DNA from: Amphimedon queenslandica
Lineage: Eukaryota; Porifera; Demospongiae; Haplosclerida; Niphatidae
Direction of reading: 5' to 3'
DNA length: 64,000 nt
Assembly (NCBI RefSeq): GCF_000090795.2
Contig: NW_003546243.1
Coordinates: 1,314,731-1,378,730, forward strand
Position 1 is the stretch's first letter, and the number at the start of each line of letters is the position of its first letter. Below, one piece after another: positions 40,710 through 57,605 of this stretch. The notes beneath the pieces were generated by a model. That model searched no databases. It was not told the DNA's origin and saw only the letters and a list, made by a program, of their open reading frames with translations. Made by a program: the position numbers and the translations under genes.

Positions 40710-43700
40710 ATGGCGGCAGCAAAAACAAGTTAGTTATCGTTGTAAAAGACATTGAATTTAAATGCAAATATAGCTCTGGATGCCTTCCTTGATTTCTTGG
40801 ACTATAGCAGTGACAATGAGAAAGTATGCTATGCTTATTTGTCCAAATATTGATCGTCCCTCCCTCATTCCTCTTCATAATCTAGCAAGACAGGACACTA
40901 GAAACTCCTCATATTGACAGGGTCCTGCAACAGTACAATGGTGGGACTAAAAAGAAACCCTCTAGATCCACAGAAGGGAAAGTGGGCGTGGCTGAGACTT
41001 CCCCGTCACCTAGCAACAACTATGGGAACCGACTTGTAGCACTGGAAAGCCAAATAAAGGAACTAATGCAAGATAAAACCAAGGTATTCATACTCGTAAT
41101 TTTAATTATTTTCTTGTTCTAATTGAAGGAAGCACGCAAATCACTTGGAAAGACGATTATTATAGGTATATATGTATTAATTGATGGGTGTGGTTAATTC
41201 AAACTCCACCCACTGCAGGAGGAAAGAAAGCAAGTAGTGAAGAGTCAGATAGCAGCAGTGATCAAGAGAATAGAGTGAGAAATAACGTTAAAATAAGAAA
41301 GAGACCATCGAGACAAAATGGTATGTTAAATATTATTCCCTAAGACATGATTCACACACACACGCACACACAGTTAGTAGCATTGCTGATGACAAGAAAG
41401 CAAAAAACCAATTGCAGACGAGTGGAGTAGCCAGACACACTCACTGTCACACAAGAGAGCCACTCACTCATAAAGTAAATTTAGTTAAAATTGACGGATG
41501 GTATTTTAAAGTTAGCTTTAGAGAGAGGTGGAGGAAGAGAGGGAGAGAAGGTGGAAATCCGAACAAGCTTCTGTTAAACTAGCAGAGCACGTGCGTCGAT
41601 TGCAATTGCAGAGTATGCAAGAATATCCAGGGATATACTGTTTATGGGTATACATAGGTGAAGACTGGCAAAAGAAGTTTGAAGTTTCAGTGACAAAGAG
41701 AAATCAGTTGGAATCAGCTCTTATCAACGAGAAGGAGAAAGCATCACAATTAAGTATTGAAATTAAAAGACTGAAAGTAATTATTATTATTATTATTATT
41801 ATTATTGATTATTTACTTTATTTGCATGCATTTATCTTCTCTTTTAGACATTACAAGAAGATGAGATGGCAGATGCTAAAAGACTACAGAGACGATGTGA
41901 AGATCAGTCCAAGAGACTCTTTGACTATGAGGAACAAGTTGAACGACTGGAGAGAGCACGATCACAGCTCTTTACTGATACAGTGAGTCATTATTTCACT
42001 GTATATAATAGCAGGGTTTCCCATAAAGCCACTGATGAGAATTTTTTAACTATAAAAATTCATTAAAAAATCCAGTTTTGATTGGAATCAGCTCAAACTA
42101 GATGTACAACATCAGAACATGTATATGTATCAGAAAAAAATATGAAAATGGAGAATTCTTTGCTAGTCATTTTTGGCGAAATTTGACTGAAGTCCCTGTA
42201 CTTATAGTACAGGACTTTGGCCCGATTTTTGAGTAACTTAAAAAATTCGTAAAAAATCCAATTTTGATCAGAATCAGCTCAAACTTTCTACACAACTTAA
42301 GTACATGTATATGCATCAGAAAATATTATAAAAATGAAAAATTCTCTACTTGTCATTTTTGGTGAAATTTGACCAAAGTCCCTGTACTATAGTACAGGGA
42401 CTTTGGCCTGATTTTTGAGCAACTTTAAAAATTCATAAAAAATCCAAAATCGATCCGAATCAGCTCAAACTTGCTACGCAACATAAGAACATGTATATGC
42501 ATCAGAAAAAATTATAAAAATGCAAAATTCTCTCCTAGCCTTTTTTTGACAAAATACTGTAGCTAAACAGCACACCTTATAAGCTGGCAAGAAACTGAGC
42601 ACTATGTCAAAACCTGTGGGAAACCTTGTAATAATAATAGTTATAGTAAATGAAGTTATATTATTAGAGTGAAAGCTTAAGAGAGGCTGAGACAAGAGCA
42701 GCTGCTAGCGAGAGAGAAGTGTCTCTCCAGCAACAAGCTATAAAGAAGCTGGAATTACAACTCCAGCAACTCCAGGATCTACTGGCCACTAGAGAGCGTG
42801 AGCATCAGTAAGGGAAATTTCAGTATAGGCATAACACCTATTAGTGTATCATCTGTAGGAAAGATTTAGAGAGACTCCAGCCTTTGGAGAGCCATAGCGT
42901 ACAAGAACTGATACAGAGAGAGCTGGAAAGGGAAAGAATGAGATCCGAAACAATTGCACTTCAACTTAAGGAGAAGTAATGCTAGATTTATATTCCTGTA
43001 CATTACAGTCCACCATCTCCTTGCTCTCTCAGACTTCAGACTCAGCAAAAGGCATACAGAGATCTTGAAGAAGAGTTTAGAGCTGGACTCCGCATTGAGG
43101 CTGCACGCTATCAGCAAGTTAGTTAATTTGACAATAATCAAACTGGATATGGGCCGGTATCCATTCCATCCTTTAGCTGGAAACTGATCATGTTAAGTTA
43201 GCTGAAGATCTGGCATTGTGTCAGGATCAATTGGAATCAACAAGGGGCAAAGAAAATCAAGCTACGTCACTTATAAGTGAATTGTCTTCTGTAAGAGAAT
43301 ACCTTCAGATCTCACATATGCAAAGAGACCTTCTTCATTTAGATTGTAAAAGAGCAGAAGGTGAGGATATCTGATTTACTGAGCAGTCGTCAAGAGCTCA
43401 ATAAACAACTTGACAATAAAACTAAGCAGTTGGACACAGAGACAATAGCACGAGCTAAGTATGAAGAAAGAGTTCAGATATTACAAGAAGTATGAGAGAT
43501 CATAGCATATGGGGAGCATTCTATGTATTTCTTTCATAGGAGAACACTAATTTACTGGCTAGACTGTCTGCACAGGACTCATTGTTAGTTGGACTGAGAG
43601 AAGAAAAGAAACTATGGAGTCAAGAATTAGCTAATCAAGGAGCTGCATTGGCTCAAGATCGTGGTCGCTATGAATCAAAAATCGAATCACTTCAGATACA

Positions 43701-44564
43701 AGTGTCTGAGTTACAGGAGCTAGCACAGGTATACAGTGTATATTGAAGAAAAGTAAGGCAGATTGAATCCCATTTATTTCTAGAATAACAAAACTACTAT
43801 AAGAGTTCGTGAAAAAGTGATAGAAGATCAAACCTCAACTATAAAATCCTTAAAGGAGGTAAGGATGATGTCACAACTCTCTAATGGATCTGTTTCTCTA
43901 GGAAGCTCAGGATCTTAAGAGGCAGCTATCAACAAACCAGTCAGACCTGTTAGACAAGATTGATGAGTTGAATGGGCAGATTGAAGAGGAGAGAAGCAGA
44001 AGGGAAGAGAGTCAAGAGCAACTTGGTGTGGAAACTGAACAGAAAATTTATATTGAAGAGCAGTTACATGAATCACAGAATAGCACCAAGAAATGGAAAG
44101 ACAAATATAGGTAATGTGTTCAATTTTGGCTTTTACTAATTAATTTGTTGAATTGTTGTTTCAGTAAGTTGAAGGGACAGTGGGAAGAGAGAATTGGGCT
44201 TATATCAGCACTGGAAGAAAGTGTACAACAGCTTCAGGAAAGATCAAGACAGAGAGAAGAAAAGCTAATGAATGAAAGAGATACAGCAATAGGAGAATCA
44301 AGAGAAGCATCAGAGAGACTACTGTTGATGAAAGCTGAGCTACAAGAACAGTCTCAAAGTCAGAAGAAGATGGTAGAAGAGAGAGTAGCTGTGTTACTGA
44401 AGGAGAAAGATAGAGAGATTGATGCTGCTAATAGAAAGGTAGCAATGGCTGAAGAAGAAATGAAGCAAGTCCTGGCTGAGTCTGTTCGAGAGAGGAAAGC
44501 AATGGAAGCAAAGTTCCAAAGACTCTCAAAGGCATTTCAAGACATGCAGAAAGAATTGAGCTAA
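40710..44564 (+). CDS. Long coiled-coil protein, possibly centrosomal
   Basis: Roughly 700 residues in about a dozen exons, almost all predicted coiled coil. It starts MAAAKTTLDAFLDFLDYSSD. A Ser/Lys-rich disordered head contains TPHIDRVLQQYNGGTKKKPS and SSEESDSSSDQ. From about residue 190 heptads run without break: EEERERRWKSEQASVKLAEH, then EDWQKKFEVSVTKRNQLESA, EEQVERLERARSQLFTDT, KLELQLQQLQDLLATRERE, IRVREKVIEDQTSTIKSLKE and KWKDKYSKLKGQWEER. It ends LSKAFQDMQKELS. The layout resembles centrosomal coiled-coil proteins, with a faint resemblance to LRRCC1, but no leucine-rich repeats are present and I cannot name it safely. One intron (about 41984-42667) holds an apparently complete repeat-bearing element. 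Confidence 0.75.
42012..42628 (+). mobile_element. Putative complete non-autonomous DNA transposon carrying 186-bp repeats
   Basis: The left end CAGGGTTTCCCATAAAGC and the reverse complement of the right end CAAGGTTTCCCACAGG form a short imperfect terminal inverted repeat (11 of 12 matches). Inside are about three family-A units with cores at 42197 and 42383 (186 bp apart); the second has a 34-bp perfect palindrome at 42373-42406. The same right-end sequence, inverted, begins the copy at 47472, and left-end-like sequence begins the copies at 29885 and 50906, which supports the boundaries. CAGGG-type ends suggest hAT relatives. I could not find a clean 8-bp duplication in the AT-rich flanks. 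Confidence 0.65.
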
Positions 44565-44835
44565 TAATTATTATTATTATCTACTCTTGTTATTACTTAA
44601 AAATAAATTTTGAAGCCCACGTGATTCCACGTGTTTAGACTATCTACCGTATAACGTGTAATTTTAGAGAGGAAAATTTGAATAGAAATGGACTGAGAGA
44701 TGTACAGTCAAAGCTGTGCTGAATTAACTCTTATGCAAATAGGTAAGCTTTAATTTAAATGTTCCTGGAAATCAAATGTCACAATCTTACATGAATGTAA
44801 CATTTTCTCTTAGTAAACTTGTAATAGTACTGAGA

Positions 44836-47800
44836 ATGGACCAGACTCGTAAGATCCTGTTAGCTGCCTCAAATGGAGACGTTGAAGCAATGAAAAACTA
44901 TGTCTCCTCTTCTTCTATAGACACCATCACAGACGATGAAGGCTCCACCCCTCTCATGTACGCTGCCGCCAATGGACACGAGAAACTTGTAAGATTATTA
45001 TTACAAGCCGAAGGAGTCGACGTCGATCAGAAAAACTGCTACGGATGGACTGCACTGCTACAAGCATCGTGTTATGGACACCACGAGGTTACATATTAAT
45101 TTAATGTCACTATGTAATGTATGTACTTAATTTATCAGGTTGTATACACATTGTTACAAGCAGGGGCACAGATAAATGTCGGTAATAGCTGGGGCACCAC
45201 ACCTCTAGTTGCTGCCTCTCAAGGTTGCTTCATTGTCATCGCTCAAGACCTTCTCAATAGAGGGGCGGGGCTTAACACTGCGGACGAGGTTGCCTCGGTA
45301 ACCCCGCTAATGGCTGCCGCTCAGTCTGGGTGTGAAGCGATCGTCGAAATGTTATTAAATGGAGGAGCCAACCCAAATGCCCGGCTCTCTATAACTGGTT
45401 GGACTGCCCTCATGCTTGCTGCACTTAATAACCACGTGGGCGTGGTCAGATTATTATTAAATGGAGGCGCCGTCCGTGAGATGAGAGATGTGAATAATTG
45501 CCGTGCTATTGATCTTGCGACTAATTTGAAACACGACAAAGTTGTATCAGCTCTCTCGGAAGATAACGCTGGTAATTTATAATTATATATATATTTATAG
45601 TTTACTAATAATTTCCAAATGGTTTACAAATAATATACTAGTGTTCTTTACTCTCTAGTTTCTTCATCAATGGATGTTGATATATTTGATGTTGTGAAGC
45701 AAGGCAATATTGAAATGCTTCAAGAAATCCTCACCAAATATAAAGTATCGGTTACAGTTACTGATAAAGACGGGGCCACACCTCTCATGTATGCTGCCAG
45801 AAAAAGTGATACACAGGTAATACATTCAGACTGTAACAGGTTTATTTTTATTTATTTTATTTCTGTGTGTTTATAGATATGTCAGTTGTTGATTGAATCT
45901 GGTGCTGATATCGATGCCCAAGACTATTATCATGGCTGGACAGCATTCATGCATGCAGTTCACCACAAGCAGCACAAAGTGGCTAAACTCCTCGCAGAGA
46001 ATGGAGCTAATGTCACACTGAGAGCAAAGAATGGGTCCTCTGCCTTTGACATTGCTAATCTTATTGGTAAAGAGATAAGTGAGATTATGTGTGGGGCAAT
46101 GAATGGGCTTTGTAACATAAATAAGAGTCATATTTTATTTTGTTTGATAGATAAAGTACATGTAATACTACTGAAATAACAGAAAGAATTTAGATTATTA
46201 TTGTCATCATTACTGATATTTTAGGTGATGTGCATATGATAAAGCTAATAGCACAAGTTACAATACAGAATATGAGCAAGAGGGACAACATTAAGATAAA
46301 ATTGTCTGTACTTGATGAGAATGAAGAAGAAGATGAGGTATAATGTTATATACTTTTAGTAAACTATACTAGTAAAATATTTGTATATTGTTAGTAAACT
46401 ACTAGTGCACAATATTAGTAAATAGTATTTATAGTCTTTGTCTTTATTTTAGATATCAACTGACACTGTTCCTAAAGTCTCACCCTCACCTCCTCCTCCA
46501 ATAATTTCAAGTCAAGATGACACTGCTAGCGATGAGGAAGTGAAGGAAGACGTATCTGCTGAGGACATCCTTAGGAGAGTATCAAACGCTTATCTTGCCA
46601 GTGGAGCAATGCCAGCAAACTTATTGGTAAGACAATAGGCATGCATGTGAACCAAGAGTACTCTTGAATTGATGTAAACTGTTTTCTATTGATTGATTCT
46701 TATAGGAGAATCCAGGATTGCTGCGTCCACAATCCTTGTCTCCTTTTTCCGGCCGGAGCCCATCACCTGAGCTAGAGCCTCATCAGATCTTACCTGCCGT
46801 CACCAAACAGTTTCAACCGCGGCCGGTCTCACCTCGTGCAGTCTCACCTCGTGCAGTCTCACCTCGTGCTGTCTCTCCCTCTCCCAAAGCTCCTCCAATC
46901 ATAGTCCCAGAACAAAGAGCAGTCAATAACAGCAAAAGAGAAAAGAAAGAGAGACAACTGCCGAAACTACAATTTGTATATCCTCCTGGTGCTATGAACT
47001 CTGTCTCAAAATCTCGTTCTTTTATTCCTCCTCCTCTTCCCCAGTCTCCCCTCAGTCCAATCAAGTCCCCACGTTCATTGCCTAGAAATGCTTTCAAGTT
47101 TCCTCCTTCGTCTGGTCCTTCTCGTCAGTCTCCCTCTTTCCCTTTCCCCCCTCCTCCTCAGAGTGGCTCATTCAGGAGGGACCTCAACCCCTTTCCTTTG
47201 AAACAGAATAAGTTTCCTAGTTTCGAGGTCACTCGGACTTCCGGTGGCAGGTACAAGGCAGGCGGTATTGGAGGGAACTTCCCTAGTTTACAGAGCCAGT
47301 CTCGGTCGAAGCAATCGACTAAGAACACTTTGCAGCTTAATTTGAAGCCAGCAAAGTTTAATAACAAAGGCCCTGGTGAGACTTAGTGTTACTATACATG
47401 TACATGTATATGTGTTTTGTCTTAAAACTGGTTGTATATTTACTTTAAAGTTTGAACCCATTGATATGTGCAGGGTTTTCCACGGGATTTTAGCATAGTG
47501 TTAATACAGTGTTTTGTCAGTGGATTGTCAAGTTGCTTCAAAATTGGACCAAAAACCCTTTAGTACAGGGTATTTCGACAAAAATCAGAGGGAGAGAATT
47601 TTTCATTTTTATCATTTTTTCTAATACACGTACATGTCCTTATGCTGTGTATCAACTTTGAGCTGATTCCAATCAAATTTGGATTTTTAATGAATTTTTA
47701 AAGTTGCTAAAAAACCAATTATTATTATTATTATTATTATTATTATTTTATTACAGATCTAAAGACAGCTCTAGAGAGTGCATCGCTAGGTCAGTATTAC

Positions 47801-48189
47801 CCCTTGCTCAAAGAACAAGAGGTATTTATTTGTTAGATTAATTATATATATTGACCACACCTCCCTGTGTACAGATGGATACGTACACATTTCTCATTCT
47901 CACCGAAGAGGATTTAATTGATATGGGAGTGGCCAATCATCAAGATCGTAGTCGTCTGTTAGCTCTAAGCAATAGATTACGAGAGATACAATCACCACGT
48001 TCGCCTGTTAGTTACCGTAATTATTAATAGAATTAATTAACTCTCTCTCCCAATTATTTTTGTATTCTCTACAGAGGTCACCAAAGTCTCCTGGTAATTT
48101 AGGTAAAATTATTATAGTTACGTTTCCAAAGAATATTAACCACTCCCACTTTTATAGGTGGCCACGCCTTTCAGTATTCTTTACAATGA
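44836..48189 (+). CDS. ANKS6: Ankyrin-repeat and SAM-domain protein (ANKS3/ANKS6-like)
   Basis: Starts MDQTRKILLAASNGDVEAM. About eight ankyrin repeats follow, for example GSTPLMYAAANGHEKLVRLL, YGWTALLQASCYGHHEVV, WGTTPLVAASQGCFIVIAQD, GWTALMLAALNNHVGVVRLL, GATPLMYAARKSDTQ and HGWTAFMHAVHHKQHKVAKL. A long Pro/Ser-rich linker contains three tandem copies of SPRAV. Near the C-terminus is a SAM domain: LESASLGQYYPLLKEQEMDT, then FLILTEEDLIDMGVANHQDR and LLALSNRLREIQ. The last exons add a short tail ending GHAFQYSLQ. ANKS3 and ANKS6 share this architecture and work together at cilia (the nephronophthisis module). The repeat count favours ANKS6, but the choice is not secure. An intron near 47472 carries a degenerate repeat element. 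Confidence 0.75.
47472..47755 (-). repeat. Degenerate family-A element in ANKS intron
   Basis: It begins CAGGGTTTTCCACGGGATTT and CATAGTG, which matches the inverted right end of the 42012-42628 element. A single decayed 186-bp unit follows (CCCTTTAGTACAGGG core, TTTGAGCTGATTCC), then (ATT)n. Confidence 0.75.
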
Positions 48190-48260
48190 TCATTATTTTG
48201 AATTATAATCCAACACTTTATACCAAAGCAACAAACACATTAAATTTATACATATTGTTT

Positions 48261-48581
48261 CTATCTTGGTGAATCAAACATCTTCAATCTTTCGTTCACA
48301 TAACTTGAGTTATACCTCCCGTCTTGTTTCAATCCTTCAATGCTTGTCTGACTTTGTGCTTTAGATCTTTCTAAGCAATTCTGAAAGGTCTTTATTTCTT
48401 CCATACAAGGAACATCACTAAAATTGTTGCTCTTCCAACACCTCATGAGACTTGCCATGTCTGCGATACAGGGAGCCTGCTGGGTGAGTTTCCTTGAGGT
48501 TTTGACTGTTGATTTGAGTTTCATTTGTCTCATAAAAGTATGGAACCTCCTCTTTGCCAGAGAACATGTTTGATGCACCAT
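48261..48581 (-). CDS. CHCHD1: Mitochondrial ribosomal protein mS37 / CHCHD1
   Basis: A single-exon 106-residue protein of the mitochondrial small ribosomal subunit (mS37, CHCHD1). The CHCH fold shows a twin CX9C pattern: C-IADMASLMR-C and C-MEEIKTFQN-C. This segment and the WKSNNF between align with ACWKQNEF of CHCHD1. The basic N-terminus (RRFHTFMRQMKLKSTVK) suits rRNA contact; such proteins are imported through the MIA40 oxidative route. The start at 48581 gives a slightly longer head than an internal Met at 48533. It converges with the ANKS gene, 71 bp between stops. Confidence 0.8.
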   Translation of the reverse strand: MVHQTCSLAKRRFHTFMRQMKLKSTVKTSRKLTQQAPCIADMASLMRCWKSNNFSDVPCMEEIKTFQNCLERSKAQSQTSIEGLKQDGRYNSSYVNERLKMFDSPR

Positions 48582-48691
48582 TTTTTAATTGCTAGATCTC
48601 GTAAACTTCAGTATATTAAGATCTACATATTACTGGTTAATTATTATTGGTTATTAACACTAAATTTATCATTAAAAGAAAGAAATCATCT

Positions 48692-48804
48692 AAGTTTTCA
48701 CTACATCACTAGCTATTTATATTTTAGTCAAAAAGAAATAGAATCTAGCTCATCTAAAATGTCACTCAAGTTTTCACTACATCACTAGCTATTTATATTT
48801 TAGT
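48692..48804 (+). repeat. 37-bp perfect direct repeat
   Basis: Bases 48692-48728 and 48768-48804 are identical (AAGTTTTCACTACATCACTA... TATTTTAGT), 76 bp apart, in the spacer between CHCHD1 and the membrane-protein gene. It could be a local duplication near the CHCHD1 promoter. Confidence 0.9.
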
Positions 48805-48843
48805 TAGAACCTGGGGGACAGTGTGTTAGATATAAAAGGTTGT

Positions 48844-49948
48844 TTACTGAAGTTTACCTTTCTTTGCTTTTTTATTTTTATTTGGTTCAACACGATTCTC
48901 CTTCTTTTTCATCTTCATCTTTATGCAGCTGCAATTAAGTGTATTCATAATTTAAAATGAATAGCAACTTACCATGCCACTGCAATTATGATGCTGAAAA
49001 TTATCAAAACAATAGCACAAGCCAATATCAATCCTCCAAGTATTCCCCAAAGTTCGATAAATAGTTTCAAGCTATTGCGAACTTGTTCACTTGGAGTTTG
49101 TCTTGTTGGTGGGTTTGCATTGAATGATGATACATAGAGTGTTGTGAGACCTGTAGAAGCTTCAAATGCTGGGAGAGCTTGCCTTGCTATAGTCAACATA
49201 GCATTAAAATTCAATACAGAGTTGGCATTATTTGGTTGTGTGAGAAAGTAGCGCAAAGATGAAGACACTGCTGCTTTTGCCCTCAATTTTTTGTAACATG
49301 CATGACAGTTATTGAGGTTATACTCCCCAGTGCTATGGTATAGATAAAAATAACTTTTGATATTCATGCACTGATATTACATACAATCCAGATGGAAGCT
49401 GACAGTTAGCTGTCCAATTTCGACGGCAATAGGAGTTTGCTGTTGTAATTGTTATGTCACAGAAATCATCCAATATTTCCTCCTATAAAATTATAAATTC
49501 ATCTTAAATCACATTTATAACTTTACATCTGTTTTGTTTGTGAGTCCTCCTAGTTCAATCAAAATGTGATCCACTTGCTCAAAGCATGCTAGGGATCTAT
49601 TATAATTTGTAAATTAAAACTAGGCCATATCATACTTGAAGGTGGTCGACTATTTGAAGTAGGAGAAATAGATGGAAGTGGATTCATCATTGTACTGGAT
49701 GCTATGACATTTTTAGCGGACCTGATTGTGCTTGATGCGGTAGTAGCTTCAATATTAATGGAGTTTGATTTGGTAGCATAAACTTCATTGGAAATTGATG
49801 CTACCATTCCAGCAGTAGTATCACTGATTCCAGAGCCCATGACTGCAGTTGAAACAGGATAGTTAGTCATCATCACAACGCCAGTGCTACAACTCGTTAA
49901 ATACAGCAAGATCACTGTGAATGCAACTAAATATAGATGGTGATTCAT
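48844..49948 (-). CDS. Unrecognised type I single-pass membrane protein
   Basis: Not recognised. On the minus strand the first exon encodes a signal peptide (LYLVAFTVILLYLTSCSTG) and a Ser/Thr-rich, mucin-like stretch (IEATTASSTIRSAKNVIASS) with few charges. The next exons give a small cysteine-bearing ectodomain: LACFEQVDHILIELGGLTNK, then DDFCDITITTANSYCRRNW and NCQLPSGLY, then YNLNNCHACYKKLRAKAAVS. One transmembrane helix (LWGILGGLILACAIVLIIFS) and a very basic cytoplasmic tail (KMKMKKKENRVEPNKNKKAK) follow. It shares a 144-bp divergent spacer with ATP2C. Possibly a lineage-specific surface protein. Confidence 0.65.
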
Positions 49949-50092
49949 ATTTTAAGAAATTGAAGATATCAACAAGAAACCAAAAATAAGTTTGCACCTC
50001 GGATGAGGCGTAAAAAACTAATTTACACACTCGATCGATCGAACTAATTAATAGGCGTGGTATCAATTTGCCCATTTATTTTAACTCTCAAT
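49949..50092. promoter_or_regulatory. Inferred divergent promoter, membrane protein / ATP2C
   Basis: 144 bp between divergent starts. It contains the short palindrome CGATCGATCG near 50033. Inference. Confidence 0.3.
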
Positions 50093-56387
<6,295 letters not shown>

Positions 56388-56680
56388 GCAAAATTATATG
56401 AATTCAGCATGCAATAGATAATCAAATTACATTTTTCATTTCTGATAATTTTTAATGAGTTTATCATCATCATTATGGTTATGTTTATATAATTTTTGTG
56501 TGTGTTTATTTGGTTTTACTGAGATGCATATTTCTAATGTAAATCGTTGGACACTGAAAAAATAACAATTTTTAGTTTATGCAAGCGAAACAAATAAAAA
56601 ACTGATCTAATGGAAACAAGTAATGTACACACAATACAGTGTATGCAATTGTGTGTGTGTGTGTTTGTGTTCATTCTCAG

Positions 56681-57365
56681 TCAAAGGGAGAATTTTATCC
56701 TTGCACAAATTAAGATTTTTCCAGCTTCATCAAACGCTTCAGCTTTGCCAAAATAGTTTCCCTACAAAGATTAATTTTTGGTAACAATCCAATATAAATG
56801 ATCTAGTTTACTGGTTTAAAGAGTGTAGGGATGGTTTCAGCACTAGTCATGATGTAGTTCCCTGGCTTGACAGGGCACAGATGGCCACTATCGGCAACCC
56901 ACTGATCACACAAGTTGATCCTTTCATCAATGAATGTTATGTTGATGCTCTCTTGTTTTGCTATATTTAGTTGGTACCATAATTTAACATGAAAAGTACC
57001 ATCCACTATAGTATCACCTATATACATACATACAGTTTAAAATAATAATTTTTTTCTGTATTTTATTTACTTGTTGAAAGGTTTGCTATGTATTGAAACC
57101 TCTGTCCAATCTTCAATGGAAAAGGCTTGAAGAGTATATAATTTAAAGCAACAGTCCCAGGATTTGCTAGACACAAAAACAATCAAATAAAACACTTTTT
57201 GCTATTTCCTTACAACAGTGGCTCCAAGAAAGCTTTTTTCCACTCCCTAAATGAATAGTTAATTTTATACACTGTAATAGTGTTAGTATTTGTACCTTGT
57301 GCTTCATGAGATGATAGCACCCACAATGACATTAAGAATAGACTAGGTTTAATGACAGTCACCAT
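56681..57365 (-). CDS. ML-domain (NPC2/MD-2-like) secreted protein 3
   Basis: The third ML paralog, converging on the 3' end of ATP2C. Signal exon MVTVIKPSLFLMSLWVLSS ends at a phase-1 donor. Later exons give NPGTVALNYILFKPFPLKIG and then the main exon with FIDERINLCDQWVADSGHLC and CPVKPGNY. The last exon encodes GNYFGKAEAFDEAGKILICA and ends KFSL (stop at 56681). The frame that runs on past the donor at TLFKP (KPVN, stop at 56803) is not the likely end, because the spliced last exon supplies the conserved final Cys strand. Predicted secreted lipid binder. Confidence 0.75.
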
Positions 57366-57605
57366 TATGTACACGTACGCTGCTCAACTCACTGGTAATG
57401 AGTTATAAATCAATTTATTGCGTTTTTATGACATTTGACGGTTTGTTTCTTTTAGTATTATTATTGTTTTACTTATTCTTGTATAAATAATTTAAAATAA
57501 TAATTTATTTGAGAACTGAAATGGCAATTGAGATCGAGCCTCGCCGACCATCTTGCCAAGATAATGGTCGTCAAGATGAGAAACATAAAAAATCAATGTC
57601 TACTA

